Translations under genes and position numbers: made by a program
Notes under the pieces: generated by a model
The model's database searches: none
Seen by the model: only the letters and a program-made list of their open reading frames with translations
Told to the model about the DNA's origin: nothing
Assembly: GCF_030406385.1 (NCBI RefSeq)
Contig: NZ_JAUEPM010000007.1
Coordinates: 124,001 to 188,000 of the forward strand
Direction of reading: 5' to 3'
Source of the DNA: Microbacterium oryzae
GTDB lineage: Bacteria > Actinomycetota > Actinomycetes > Actinomycetales > Microbacteriaceae
DNA length: 64,000 nt
In this document: one piece after another, positions 1-9,248 of the stretch
Layout of the letters: each line of letters starts with the position of its first letter
How positions within the stretch are numbered: position 1 is the stretch's first letter

Positions 1-103
1 CGCTGTAGACGCCGGCCTCGCGCACGCGACGTGCGATGAGCTGGGCGTACTGCGCGCCGAAGTCGACGACGAGGACGGGGCGCGCAGCGGTGTCTGCGCT
101 CAT
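1..103 (-). CDS. guaA: GMP synthase (glutamine-hydrolysing), N-terminal fragment
   Basis: Only the first 34 codons are in the window; the gene runs off the left edge. GuaA converts XMP to GMP with ATP and glutamine. The visible N-terminus reads [20 protein letters not shown] and continues [14 protein letters not shown], the opening strand of the class I glutamine amidotransferase domain ([15 protein letters not shown] is highly conserved in GuaA). Its ATG overlaps the TGA of the upstream DUF3817 gene by four bases (ATGA), so the two are probably translationally coupled. guaB3 and guaB lie a few kb upstream on the same strand, so guanine nucleotide synthesis genes cluster here. Confidence 0.9.
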   Translation of the reverse strand, partial: MSADTAARPVLVVDFGAQYAQLIARRVREAGVYS

Positions 104-615
104 CGGGGGACCTCCTGGGTGGGGGCGGACGGAGAAGAGGGATCGCCGGCGCTCTTGGCCGCGCGCTTCTCGGCGGCCACCTCCTCGCGCTGCGCGAGGT
201 ACCGCTTCACATCGCGGGCGACGAAGTACTCCATGAAGAAGGAGAGGAACGGCACCACGCCGCCGCCGGCGAGCAGGATGAAGCGCCAGAACGGCCAGCG
301 CATGAGGCTCCACACGCGGAAGCACGCGAACAGGTACACGACGTAGAACCATCCGTGCACGATGAGGATGCCGAGCGAGAGGTTCACGCCGTCGCCGGTC
401 GAGTCGAGACCGCCGGTCGGGTTCGGCACGACCTCGCGGAACGCGAACAGGCCGTGCGAATCGAGGAAGAACAGCTCGACCGCGAGCGGCGTGTACTTCA
501 GCAGCATCTCCGCGCACAGCAGCAGCAGACCGACGCCGGTGATGACCGAGCAGACCTGGTAGAAGCGGAGCGCCCGGCGGATCTGAGGGAACGAGGAGAC
601 CCGCGGCTGTGGCAT
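100..615 (-). CDS. DUF3817 family integral membrane protein
   Basis: A 171-residue membrane protein of unknown function. Hydrophobic segments lie at about residues 17-40, 80-100 and 105-130, followed by a charged, Ala/Lys/Glu-rich and then Pro/Ser-rich cytoplasmic tail. The pattern ([20 protein letters not shown] near the start, [10 protein letters not shown] in the middle) matches DUF3817, which is commonly found beside guaA in actinobacteria. It overlaps guaA by four bases. The ATG has no Shine-Dalgarno but sits six bases after a TAGAAT -10 box, so the message is probably leaderless. Confidence 0.8.
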   Translation of the reverse strand: MPQPRVSSFPQIRRALRFYQVCSVITGVGLLLLCAEMLLKYTPLAVELFFLDSHGLFAFREVVPNPTGGLDSTGDGVNLSLGILIVHGWFYVVYLFACFRVWSLMRWPFWRFILLAGGGVVPFLSFFMEYFVARDVKRYLAQREEVAAEKRAAKSAGDPSSPSAPTQEVPR

Positions 616-621
616 GGTTCC

Positions 622-627
622 ATTCTA
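622..627 (-). promoter_or_regulatory. Leaderless -10 box for DUF3817/guaA
   Basis: TAGAAT on the minus strand, six bases before the ATG at 615. The expected transcription start coincides with the start codon. No convincing -35 box is visible. Confidence 0.55.
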
Positions 628-680
628 CGGGGCGGCTCGCTGGCCATTCGCCGAGGCGGGATGGCCCCTCCCGCGGTTGC

Positions 681-716
681 GGATGGGCCCTCCCGGGCCT
701 GCGGGAGGAGCCATCC
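681..716 (-). terminator. Hairpin downstream of the flavin reductase gene
   Basis: Two 15-base arms (681-695 and 702-716), complementary except for two central positions, around a six-base loop. It lies just past the stop of the 735-1337 gene and before the DUF3817 promoter. There is no clear U tract, so it may be a weak terminator or an mRNA 3' stabiliser. Confidence 0.5.
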
Positions 717-734
717 GCTCGCCTGGCGGGAGGA

Positions 735-1337
735 TCAGGGAGCCGGGTACGGCGTCTCCGACAGGAGCTTCGCGAGATGCGCGGCGTTGCGCGCGAGGGT
801 CGCGGTCGTCTGCGCGACGGGCTCCGGCGTCTCGTCGAGGTCCTTGTAGTCGGTGGTGTGCATAGCCTCGCCGTTCCAGTAGACCCCGCCCTGCGAGGGG
901 ACGGTGTAGCCCACGTCGTTGAGACCCTGGAACAGCGCGGCCGTGATGGCGTGCGCCCCGTCCTCGTTGCCGACCACGACGGTGACGGCGACCTTGCCGG
1001 CGAGAATCGGGCGGCCCTCGTCGTCGGTCTCCGACAGCTCGGCGTCGAGCCGCTCCAGCACGCGCTGTGCGACGCTCGACATGTGGCCGACCCAGGTCGG
1101 GGTGGCGAGCACGAGGATGTCGGCGGCGAGGACCTGCTCGCGCAGCGTCGGCCACTGGTCGCCGTCCCCCATGTCGGCCTCGACGCCCGGCTTCACGTCG
1201 TAGTCGACGACGCGGACGATCTCGCCCGCGACCCCGTGTGGGGCGAGCGCGTCCAGCACCTGCTGAGTGAGCACATCCGTGCTGGACACGGCGGGCGAGG
1301 GCTTGAGCGAGCAGTTCAGGGCGAGTGCGCGGAGCAT
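735..1337 (-). CDS. NAD(P)H-dependent FMN reductase / flavodoxin-family oxidoreductase
   Basis: A 200-residue cytoplasmic flavoprotein of the NADPH-dependent FMN reductase/flavodoxin fold. The N-terminal [14 protein letters not shown] is the phosphate-binding loop after the first beta strand. [17 protein letters not shown] (about residues 72-88) is the second FMN-contacting loop, and [13 protein letters not shown] (about 118-130) the third. The ATG at 1337 is chosen because GGAAGG lies eight bases upstream; longer in-frame extensions have biased composition without family resemblance. The gene stands alone between SURF1 (98 bases upstream) and a hairpin. The physiological substrate (free flavin, quinone or xenobiotic) cannot be told. 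Confidence 0.75.
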   Translation of the reverse strand: MLRALALNCSLKPSPAVSSTDVLTQQVLDALAPHGVAGEIVRVVDYDVKPGVEADMGDGDQWPTLREQVLAADILVLATPTWVGHMSSVAQRVLERLDAELSETDDEGRPILAGKVAVTVVVGNEDGAHAITAALFQGLNDVGYTVPSQGGVYWNGEAMHTTDYKDLDETPEPVAQTTATLARNAAHLAKLLSETPYPAP

Positions 1338-1435
1338 GGCGGTCCTTCCGTTGGCGTGTGCCGCCACGCTAGCCATGGAGGTCGCCGTCGCGACAGGGGT
1401 TGACGGCACCCGCTTCCGGCAGCGGTCGCGAGGGC

Positions 1436-2329
1436 CTACTCCTCGTCGGGGTCGACGCCCGCGAGGGCCTCGACCTCGCGCTCCCAGTCGTCCTTCGCGA
1501 GCCGGTACCAGAGGTAGAACGAGAACCCGGCGAAGACCGCCCACTCGGCGGCGTAGAAGAGGTTCAGCCAGTTGACCGAGCTGCCCTCATCCGGGGCGTG
1601 CGAGGCGATCGTCTCGAGGTCGGTCTCGACGAGACCGGCGACCGGATCGTCCGACGTGAGGTACTGGCGGTAGACGTCGATGTGCTCGCCGTCGATCTCG
1701 GTCTCGTGCCAGCGGGAGAGGAGCGCGGCAGGGGACATCCGCGTCATCTCGAAGACGTCGTCGCCCGGCGGCAGCTGCGGACCCTCGTCGGAGATGAGAC
1801 GCCCGGTGAGGTCCACGGCACCCGCAACGCCGCCATCCGGCAAGGCGTCGGCCGCCTCGGCGCGCTTCTCGAGCTGCGCGGCCGCGGCGTCCGCCTCGTC
1901 ACGCGAGTCCGACCATCCGATGGCCACCGCGATCGACCGCGCCTCGGGGGACGCGTCCACCCTGAACTGGCCGGTCACCCAGTAGCCCTCGGCGCCGTCG
2001 TTGTAGCGGGAGGAGACGACGATGAAGTCGCCCGGAACCCAGTGCCCCTCGACCGCCACCTTCTGGCCCACCAGCGAGTCGTCGAGGTACTGCCCCGGCT
2101 GCGCGACCTCGTCGATCGGCCGGACGATCTCGGTCGCGCCGGACTCGGGACGGTCGGTGTCGATCGCGCGGACGAGCTGCCACTGCAGCAGCCAGGAGAA
2201 GACGCCCGCGACGACGAGGCACAGCACGAGCATCGCGATCCACCGCGGGCGGAGCATGACCTCGCGCAGGGTCGGCGGGAAGACCTGCCCCTGCGTCGAG
2301 GTGCTCTCGGATGGCGCAGGGTCGGGCAT
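1436..2329 (-). CDS. SURF1 family cytochrome oxidase biogenesis protein
   Basis: A 297-residue membrane protein. One transmembrane helix lies near residues 31-52 (WIAMLVLCLVVAGVFSWLLQ) and a second near 255-275 (FYAAEWAVFAGFSFYLWYRL), with a large extracytoplasmic domain between, the SURF1 topology. The conserved GWW-type segment is represented by SIAVAIGWSDSRDE, and the W-rich loop by VEGHWVPGDFIVVSSRYN. SURF1/Shy1 proteins help assemble haem a into aa3 oxidases; actinobacterial homologues are presumed to act similarly. Its ATG shares one base with the TGA of guaB3, suggesting coupling. The acidic C-terminus (DDWEREVEALAGVDPDEE) is cytoplasmic. Confidence 0.8.
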   Translation of the reverse strand: MPDPAPSESTSTQGQVFPPTLREVMLRPRWIAMLVLCLVVAGVFSWLLQWQLVRAIDTDRPESGATEIVRPIDEVAQPGQYLDDSLVGQKVAVEGHWVPGDFIVVSSRYNDGAEGYWVTGQFRVDASPEARSIAVAIGWSDSRDEADAAAAQLEKRAEAADALPDGGVAGAVDLTGRLISDEGPQLPPGDDVFEMTRMSPAALLSRWHETEIDGEHIDVYRQYLTSDDPVAGLVETDLETIASHAPDEGSSVNWLNLFYAAEWAVFAGFSFYLWYRLAKDDWEREVEALAGVDPDEE

Positions 2330-3447
2330 CAGCGCGGTGGGTTGACGACGACGTCGACGCGCTGGAACTCCTTGAGGTCCGAGTAGCCGGTTGTCGCCAT
2401 GGACTTGCGCAGGGCGCCGATGAGGTTGGCGGTGCCGTCGGCGACGAGGGCGGGCCCGTAGAGGACCTCCTCGAGGGTGCCGACCTGGTCGACGGTCACG
2501 CGGTGTCCGCGCGGAAGGCGGGCGTGGCGCGCCTCGGGGCCCCAGTGCGTGCCGCGTCCTGGAGCGTCGGTCGCGCGAGCGAGCGCGACGCCGAGCATCA
2601 CCGCGTCGGCGCCCATGGCGAGCGCCTTCACGAGGTCGCCGGAGGTGCCGACGCCGCCGTCGGCGATGACGTGCACGTAGCGTCCGCCCGACTCGTCGAG
2701 GTAGTCGCGACGAGCGCCCGCGACGTCGGAGACGGCCGTGGCCATGGGTGTCGAGAGCCCGAGCGTCGTGCGCGTGGTGGACGCCGCTCCCCCGCCGAAG
2801 CCGACGAGCACGCCGGCCGCGCCCGTGCGCATGAGGTGGAGTGCCGCGGTGTACGTGCCGACACCGCCGACGATGACCGGAACGTCGAGCTCGTAGATGA
2901 ACTCCTTGAGGTTCAGCGGCTCTTCGGCGCTGGACACGTGCTCGGCCGAGACCGTCGTGTCGCGGATGACGAAGAGGTCGACGCCCGCGTTGACAACCGT
3001 CTCGTAGTGCTCCTGCGTGCGCTGCGGCGACAGGGCGCCGGCGACGACGACGCCGGAATCGCGGACCTCCGCGAGGCGCGCGGTGATGAGCTCGGGCTTG
3101 ATCGGCTCGGAGTACAGCGCCTGCATGCGCGCGGTCGCGGAGCGCTCGGGCAGCGAGGCGATCTCGGCGAGGAGCGGCTCCGGGTCCTCATAGCGCGTCC
3201 AGAGGCCCTCGAGGTCGAGGACACCGAGCCCGCCGAGCTTGCCGAGCGCGATGGCCGTCCGCGGGCTGACGACCGAGTCCATGGGCGCACCCAGGACCGG
3301 GATGTCGAACGAGTACGCGTCGATGGCCCATGCCGTCGAGACGTCTTCGTGGCTTCGGGTGCGCCGCGAGGGCACGACCGCGATGTCGTCGAACGTGTAG
3401 GCGAGTCGCCCTCGCTTGCCGCGGCCCAGCTCGATGTCACTGCTCAC
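2329..3447 (-). CDS. guaB3: GuaB3 family IMP dehydrogenase-related protein
   Basis: A 372-residue TIM-barrel protein of the IMPDH/GMP reductase superfamily. It lacks CBS domains, as in the actinobacterial GuaB3 group. The barrel landmarks are present: VLGAPMDSVV (about 51-60), VPVIVGGVGT (189-198) and HVIADGGVGTSGDLVKALAM. The loop that carries the catalytic cysteine in IMPDH (GSICTTR) reads GGAASTTR here (residues 219-226), so the nucleophile is missing. Mycobacterial GuaB3 also lacks it as far as I recall, and its reaction is unresolved. The GTG start lies six bases after a TAGGCT -10 box, pointing to a leaderless message; SURF1 follows in a one-base overlap. Confidence 0.85.
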   Translation of the reverse strand: MSSDIELGRGKRGRLAYTFDDIAVVPSRRTRSHEDVSTAWAIDAYSFDIPVLGAPMDSVVSPRTAIALGKLGGLGVLDLEGLWTRYEDPEPLLAEIASLPERSATARMQALYSEPIKPELITARLAEVRDSGVVVAGALSPQRTQEHYETVVNAGVDLFVIRDTTVSAEHVSSAEEPLNLKEFIYELDVPVIVGGVGTYTAALHLMRTGAAGVLVGFGGGAASTTRTTLGLSTPMATAVSDVAGARRDYLDESGGRYVHVIADGGVGTSGDLVKALAMGADAVMLGVALARATDAPGRGTHWGPEARHARLPRGHRVTVDQVGTLEEVLYGPALVADGTANLIGALRKSMATTGYSDLKEFQRVDVVVNPPR

Positions 3448-3453
3448 CCGCCC

Positions 3454-3459
3454 AGCCTA
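3454..3459 (-). promoter_or_regulatory. Leaderless -10 box for guaB3
   Basis: TAGGCT on the minus strand, six bases before the GTG start at 3447. No convincing -35 box. Confidence 0.5.
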
Positions 3460-3492
3460 CCCGCCGCGTCGGACGGGGACGGTTCTCGACCT

Positions 3493-3753
3493 CCGGACGT
3501 TGAGCGACGGAGCGCCAGCGAGGGAGACGAGACACGGTGACCCGTCCGGACGTTGAGCGACTGAGCGCCAGCGAGGGAGACGAAACGCGGCCCTCCCTCC
3601 GGACGTTGAGCGACCGAGCGCCAGCGAGGGAGACGAAACGCGGCCCTCCCTCCGGACGTTGAGCGACCGAGCGCCAGCGAGGGAGACGAAACGCGGTGCC
3701 CCGTCCTCAGGACCGGTCACCGCGTCTCGTCTCCCTCCGCTCGATGAGCGACG
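3493..3753. repeat. R1 repeat array, 53-bp period
   Basis: Four direct copies of a 45-base unit beginning CCGGACGTTGAGCGA start at 3493, 3546, 3599 and 3652, an exact 53-base period. Each contains GAGCGCCAGCGAGGGAGACG. A partial inverted copy follows at about 3720-3753. The array fills the whole space between guaB3 and guaB, both on the minus strand. Related units occur near 12.2, 38.8, 41.7 and 53.1 kb. I see no gene here. Confidence 0.9.
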
Positions 3754-3758
3754 ACCGC

Positions 3759-5333
<1,575 letters not shown>

Positions 5334-5408
5334 CTACCGGCGTGTCTGAGAGCGACCTTCTGCCCCCTCACACCGCGCGCTCAGGAACGGGGTGGATGGC
5401 CGGTCTTG

Positions 5409-5575
5409 CATTTCGGACGGGCGGGGCGGAAGTCCGCTCGTGAGGCGCCGGCGACGCCACCAGCACCGCTGGCCCGAGATCCCGAACGGGGGCGCGTTCA
5501 GGATCTCGGACCAGTGGTGCAGGAGTTCTCGCGTGGTGCGCCGATGTGCACACCAGCCCCGCCCATCCGAAATGC
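5409..5575. repeat. R2 element pair, 79-80 bp each, inverted
   Basis: A plus-strand unit (about 5409-5488) and a minus-strand unit (about 5575-5497) face each other. Each starts with a TTTCGGAYGGGCGGGGC-like end and finishes with CCGAGATCC followed by GAACG or TGAACG. Two more copies of the same length lie in tandem near 22.5 kb. No protein is supported here, although the stretch is open in several frames because of its GC content. Confidence 0.7.
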
Positions 5576-5743
5576 GTCACCGGGGCGCCGTCGCGACCAG
5601 CACCATCCGGCCCCACGCGACGCGGGGACCGACCCCGGCGATGCCCGGACCCCGTGTCGCCCGCACCGGCGAGCCGGTTTCACCGCCGGAACCGCGTCGC
5701 CCGCACTGGCGAACCGGACACGATGGCGGTCATCCGCCCGGCG
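5576..5743. other. Gene-free spacer with short direct repeats
   Basis: Together with the R2 pair this makes about 480 bases without a gene between guaB and the metal ABC permease. It contains a direct repeat of GTCGCCCGCAYTGGCGAACCGG type at about 5658-5679 and 5695-5716. I see no promoter pointing into the flanking genes. Confidence 0.5.
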
Positions 5744-6607
5744 TCAGCCCGCGCGGGCGGCCCGCACCCGGGCGATCCGCCGCCCGAGCAGGCCGTGACG
5801 CGGCCCGAAGAGGTAGACGAGCGTGAACACCACGCCCTGCACGAGGATGACGAGCGCACCGGAGGCCGCGTCGAGCCAGAAGCTGAGGTAGATGCCGACG
5901 ACCGAGCTCGCGGCTGAGAGCGCGGGCGCGATGACGAGCATCCGGCCGAAGCGGTCGGTGAGCAGGTGCGCGGTGGCGCCCGGGATGATCAGCATCGCCA
6001 CGACGAGGATCACGCCGACCACCTGCAGCGCGACGACCGCGGTGAGCGCGAGCACGCCCAGCAGGATGGCCCCGAGCAGTCGCGGGGAGAGCCCGATCGC
6101 GAACGCGTGCGTGGGATCGAACGCGTAGAGGGTGAGGTCGCGGCGCTTCACGAGCAGCACCGCGAGCGCGACGGCGGCGAGCACCCCGATCTGGATGAGG
6201 TCGCCGTCGGAGACGCCGAGGATGTTCCCGAAGATGATGTGGTTGAGGTCGGTCTGGCTCGGCGTCACCGAGATGAGCACGAGCCCGAGCGCGAACAGCG
6301 TCGTGAAGACGATGCCGATGGCGGCGTCCTCCTTCACGCGGCTGGTGTCGCGGAGCACGCCGATGAGCGCGACGGCGAGGAGTCCGAACGCGAGCGCTCC
6401 GAGCGCGAACGGCGCGCCGACGATGTAGGCGAGCACGACGCCCGGCAGCACCGCGTGCGAGACGGCGTCGCCCATCAGCGACCAGCCGACGAGCACGAGC
6501 CAGCATGACAGCAGCGCGCACACGATGGCCGCGACGACGGTGGCGGCGAGCGCGCGCAGCATGAAGTCGTACTGCAGCGGCTCGAGGAGGAGGTCGAGCG
6601 GGCTCAT
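5744..6607 (-). CDS. Metal (Mn/Zn) ABC transporter, permease
   Basis: A 287-residue ABC-3 family permease with about eight hydrophobic segments. It should form the membrane channel for the divalent metal delivered by the 7326-8225 lipoprotein. Family landmarks are GDAVSHAVLPGVVLAYIVG (about residues 45-63), which holds the conserved SHAVLPG motif, and VVGVILVVAMLIIPGATAHLL, the conserved LL(I)IPAATA region near the C-terminus. The ATG overlaps the ATPase stop by four bases. It is the last gene of a substrate-binding protein/ATPase/permease operon. Whether the metal is Mn, Zn or Fe cannot be decided from the permease alone. Confidence 0.88.
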   Translation of the reverse strand: MSPLDLLLEPLQYDFMLRALAATVVAAIVCALLSCWLVLVGWSLMGDAVSHAVLPGVVLAYIVGAPFALGALAFGLLAVALIGVLRDTSRVKEDAAIGIVFTTLFALGLVLISVTPSQTDLNHIIFGNILGVSDGDLIQIGVLAAVALAVLLVKRRDLTLYAFDPTHAFAIGLSPRLLGAILLGVLALTAVVALQVVGVILVVAMLIIPGATAHLLTDRFGRMLVIAPALSAASSVVGIYLSFWLDAASGALVILVQGVVFTLVYLFGPRHGLLGRRIARVRAARAG

Positions 6608-7329
6608 GCGACACCTTCCAGTCCGAACGCCTTCGCGAGGTTCTCGGGGCGCAGCGCGACGTCGACCGGCCCGTGGAAGAGGGGGCGGCGCAGCAGCAGG
6701 ATGGCCTCGTCGGCCAGCTGCGGAAGCGCATGCAGGTCGTGGGTCGAGACGAGCACCGCGCAGCCATCCGCCGCGAGCTCGCGCAGCAGGCGCACGATGG
6801 TCGCCTCCGAGCGCTTGTCGACGCCGGCGAACGGCTCGTCCAGGAGGAGGATCCGGGCGCCCTGCGCGATGCCGCGCGCGACGAACGCGCGCTTCCGCTG
6901 ACCGCCGGAGAGCTGGCCGATCTGTCGATCGGCGAGCTCCGCGAGGTCGACCCGCTCGAGCGCGGCGTCGACGGCCGCCCGATCGTCCGGGCGGGGGCGC
7001 CGCGTGATGCCCTGGCGTCCGAACCGGCCCATCATCACGACATCGCGGACGGAGACGGGGAACGCCCAGTCCACGTCCTCGCTCTGCGGCACGTAGCCGA
7101 CGATGCCGCGGCGCCGGGCGGTCGCGGGCGACCCGCCGCCGATGCGCACCCGGCCCTCGTCCGGGCGGATGAGCCCGAGCGCGGTCTTGAAGAGCGTCGA
7201 CTTGCCCGACCCGTTCATCCCGATGAGCGCGGTCACGCGGCCCGCCTCGACCGCGATCGACGCCCGCTCGAGGGCGAGGATGTCGCCGTACCGCACGGTG
7301 ATGTCGGCGAGTTCGATGGCGGCGGTCAT
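6604..7329 (-). CDS. Metal (Mn/Zn) ABC transporter, ATP-binding protein
   Basis: A 241-residue ABC ATPase energising the metal importer. Walker A is GMNGSGKS (residues 37-44), the Q loop lies in GYVPQSEDVDW, the signature LSGGQRKR is near residue 137, Walker B is ILLLDEPFAGVD, and the switch histidine is in VLVSTHDLH. SEDVDWAFPVSVRDVVMMGR is typical of the Mn/Zn/Fe (SitB/ZnuC-like) group. Its ATG overlaps the stop of the binding-protein gene by four bases and its stop overlaps the permease start, so all three are likely translated in step. Confidence 0.92.
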   Translation of the reverse strand: MTAAIELADITVRYGDILALERASIAVEAGRVTALIGMNGSGKSTLFKTALGLIRPDEGRVRIGGGSPATARRRGIVGYVPQSEDVDWAFPVSVRDVVMMGRFGRQGITRRPRPDDRAAVDAALERVDLAELADRQIGQLSGGQRKRAFVARGIAQGARILLLDEPFAGVDKRSEATIVRLLRELAADGCAVLVSTHDLHALPQLADEAILLLRRPLFHGPVDVALRPENLAKAFGLEGVA

Positions 7330-8225
7330 CCTGTGAGTCCTTCCACGATGAGGTCGACGTCGTGCCGGATGAGATCGAGGTACGTCGGCACGGGGCCATC
7401 CGGCTCCGAGAGCGAGTCGACGTAGAGCGTGCCGCCGAACGCGGCCCCCGTCGCCTCGACCACGCGCTGCATGGGCTTGTCGGAGACCGTCGACTCGCAG
7501 AACACGGCCGGCACGTCGCGGTCGTCGACGAACTCGGTGACGGCGGCGATCTGTTGCGGTCTCGCCTGCTGCTCTGCGTTCACGGGCCAGATGTACGCCT
7601 CGGCGAGGTCCGCGTCGCGGGCGAGGTACGAGAAGGCGCCCTCGCACGTGACGAGCGCACGCTCGTTCTCCGGCAGCGGGGCGAGGGCGGCGAGGAGCTC
7701 GTCCTCCACGGCCTGCAGCTCGTCGTGGTATGCCGCGCCGTTGGCGGCGTACACGGCGGCGTGCCCCGGGTCGAGGTCGCTGAAGGCGGCGACGATGTTG
7801 TCGACGTAGATCTGCGCGTTCGCCGGGCTCATCCACGCGTGCGGGTTCGGATGGTCCGAGCCCTCGATCGAGATCGGGTCGACGCCATCCGACACGACGA
7901 CGTGCGGGGCGTCCACCGCGTCGACGAACTGTGCGAACCAGGCCTCGAGGCCCATGCCGTTGTCGAGGACGAGCGCGGCGTCCGCGGCGCGGCGCATGTC
8001 ACCGGGTGTGGGCTCATAGCCGTGGATCTCCGCGCCGACCTTGGTGATCGACTCGACGGCAAGGTGCTCTCCCGCGACGTTCTGCGCGATGTCGGCGAGC
8101 ACCGTGAAGGTCGTGAGCACCACCGGGCGGCCGTCGTCCTCGGCCGCGGGCTGCGCCGCGCACGCGGGCAGCAGCGCGGTGACCGCGAGGGCGGCGGCAC
8201 CGGCGACACGACGATTTTTCGGCAT
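7326..8225 (-). CDS. Metal ABC transporter substrate-binding lipoprotein (cluster A-I)
   Basis: A 299-residue lipoprotein that captures divalent metal outside the cell. The signal peptide ends in LLPAC with C22 as the likely lipidation site (Pro at -2 is unusual for a lipobox). The metal ligands of the family are visible: H in EIHGYEPTPGD, H in HPNPHAWMSPANAQIYV, an acidic ligand in VFCESTVSDKP, and D in TLYVDSLSEPDGP. There is no long His-rich loop, which favours Mn over Zn. It is the first gene of the operon. The start codon lies inside a palindromic operator and directly after a -10 box, so it is probably leaderless and metal-repressed. Confidence 0.9.
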   Translation of the reverse strand: MPKNRRVAGAAALAVTALLPACAAQPAAEDDGRPVVLTTFTVLADIAQNVAGEHLAVESITKVGAEIHGYEPTPGDMRRAADAALVLDNGMGLEAWFAQFVDAVDAPHVVVSDGVDPISIEGSDHPNPHAWMSPANAQIYVDNIVAAFSDLDPGHAAVYAANGAAYHDELQAVEDELLAALAPLPENERALVTCEGAFSYLARDADLAEAYIWPVNAEQQARPQQIAAVTEFVDDRDVPAVFCESTVSDKPMQRVVEATGAAFGGTLYVDSLSEPDGPVPTYLDLIRHDVDLIVEGLTG

Positions 8226-8235
8226 ACCGAAAAAT
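8214..8235 (-). promoter_or_regulatory. Palindromic operator, probably for an MntR/DtxR-type repressor
   Basis: Perfect nine-base arms ATTTTTCGG and CCGAAAAAT around a four-base spacer. The site covers the start codon and most of the -10 box of the metal-binding lipoprotein gene. An AT-rich palindrome on a GC-rich background before a metal-uptake operon suggests metalloregulation; the regulator's identity is inferred, not seen. Confidence 0.7.
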
Positions 8236-8260
8236 TAGAGCCGCGCGGCCTCCGGGGCAA
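8232..8260 (-). promoter_or_regulatory. Promoter of the metal ABC operon (leaderless)
   Basis: TTGCCC (-35, 8255-8260) and TAATTT (-10, 8232-8237) are separated by 17 bases. The -10 box ends six bases before the ATG at 8225. This is the best -35/-10 pair among the leaderless promoters of the window. Confidence 0.65.
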
Positions 8261-8303
8261 GCGGCAGGCCCGGATCCGCCGCCACCACGGCCGGAAAAGC
8301 GAG

Positions 8304-9248
8304 TCAGCCCACCGGGTCCGCCACCGGCGCCACGCGCCGCGAGCGCCGGGAGTTCCGCACCATGTCGAACGACAGCACCGCGAGCGCGACCCACACGATC
8401 CCGAACCCGATCCACCGCTCGAGGGGCATGGGCTCGCCGAGCACGACCACGCCGCACAGGAACTGCAGGATCGGCGCGATGAACTGCAGCAGCCCGATCG
8501 TCGTGAGCGAGACGCGGCGCGCGCCGGCCGCGAAGAGCAGCAGCGGGATGGCCGTGGCCACGCCCGCGAGAGACAGCATCACCGTGTGCAGGGCGCTGAC
8601 CGCCCCGTACGTCAGCCCCGTCGTCATCGCGACGACCACGAGCTGCACGATCGCGACCGGCGTCAGCCACGCCGTCTCGATCGCGAGGCCGCTGACCGCG
8701 TCCACCGCGCCGCCGATGCGGTTCTTCACGAGGCCGTAGAACCCGAACGAGGCGGAGAGGAGCAGCGAGATCCAGGGCACCGCCCCGTACGCGATGACGA
8801 TGACGGCCACCGCGATCGCCGCTATCGCGATCGCCGCCCACTGCGCGGGCCGGAGCCTCTCGTGCAGCACGAGCACCGCCAGCAGCACCGTGACGATCGG
8901 GTTGATGAAGTACCCGAGGCTCGACTCGATGACGTGCCCGGTGAGGGTGGCGATGAGGAACGTCTGCCAGTTGACGTAGATGAGCACGCCGGCGATCGCC
9001 GTCCACAGCGCGAGTCGGCGATTCCGCAGCACCGCGACCATCCGCCCCCATCCGCGCGTGACGGTGAGGAGCAGCGCGCAGAACACGAGCGACAGCAGCA
9101 CCCGCCAGGCGACGACCTCCCAGGGGCCGGTCGGCGCGAGCAGCACGAAGTACAGCGGCAGCACGCCCCACAGCAGGTAGGCGCCGAATCCGTATCCGGT
9201 GCCGAGCAGCCGCTCGCGGTCCGGGGCGGATGGCGCGGGTCCGGTCAT
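8304..9248 (-). CDS. rarD: RarD-type EamA family transporter
   Basis: A 314-residue protein with ten predicted transmembrane segments in two EamA/DMT repeats. The start (GTGYGFGAYLLWGVLPLYFV) is the RarD signature, and LGYFINPIVTVLLAVLVLHERL and LLQFIAPILQFLCGVVVLGE close the two repeats. RarD was named from a chloramphenicol-sensitivity locus, but substrates are poorly known. Its ATG overlaps the stop of the MscS gene by four bases, so it is co-transcribed with and downstream of the channel. Confidence 0.85.
   Translation of the reverse strand: MTGPAPSAPDRERLLGTGYGFGAYLLWGVLPLYFVLLAPTGPWEVVAWRVLLSLVFCALLLTVTRGWGRMVAVLRNRRLALWTAIAGVLIYVNWQTFLIATLTGHVIESSLGYFINPIVTVLLAVLVLHERLRPAQWAAIAIAAIAVAVIVIAYGAVPWISLLLSASFGFYGLVKNRIGGAVDAVSGLAIETAWLTPVAIVQLVVVAMTTGLTYGAVSALHTVMLSLAGVATAIPLLLFAAGARRVSLTTIGLLQFIAPILQFLCGVVVLGEPMPLERWIGFGIVWVALAVLSFDMVRNSRRSRRVAPVADPVG

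Noticed and set aside
3493..3753. Tandem repeats considered as a CRISPR array (also at 12.2 and 21.1 kb)
   Set aside because: The units are joined by only a few conserved bases, there are no unique spacers of constant length, and no cas genes are nearby.
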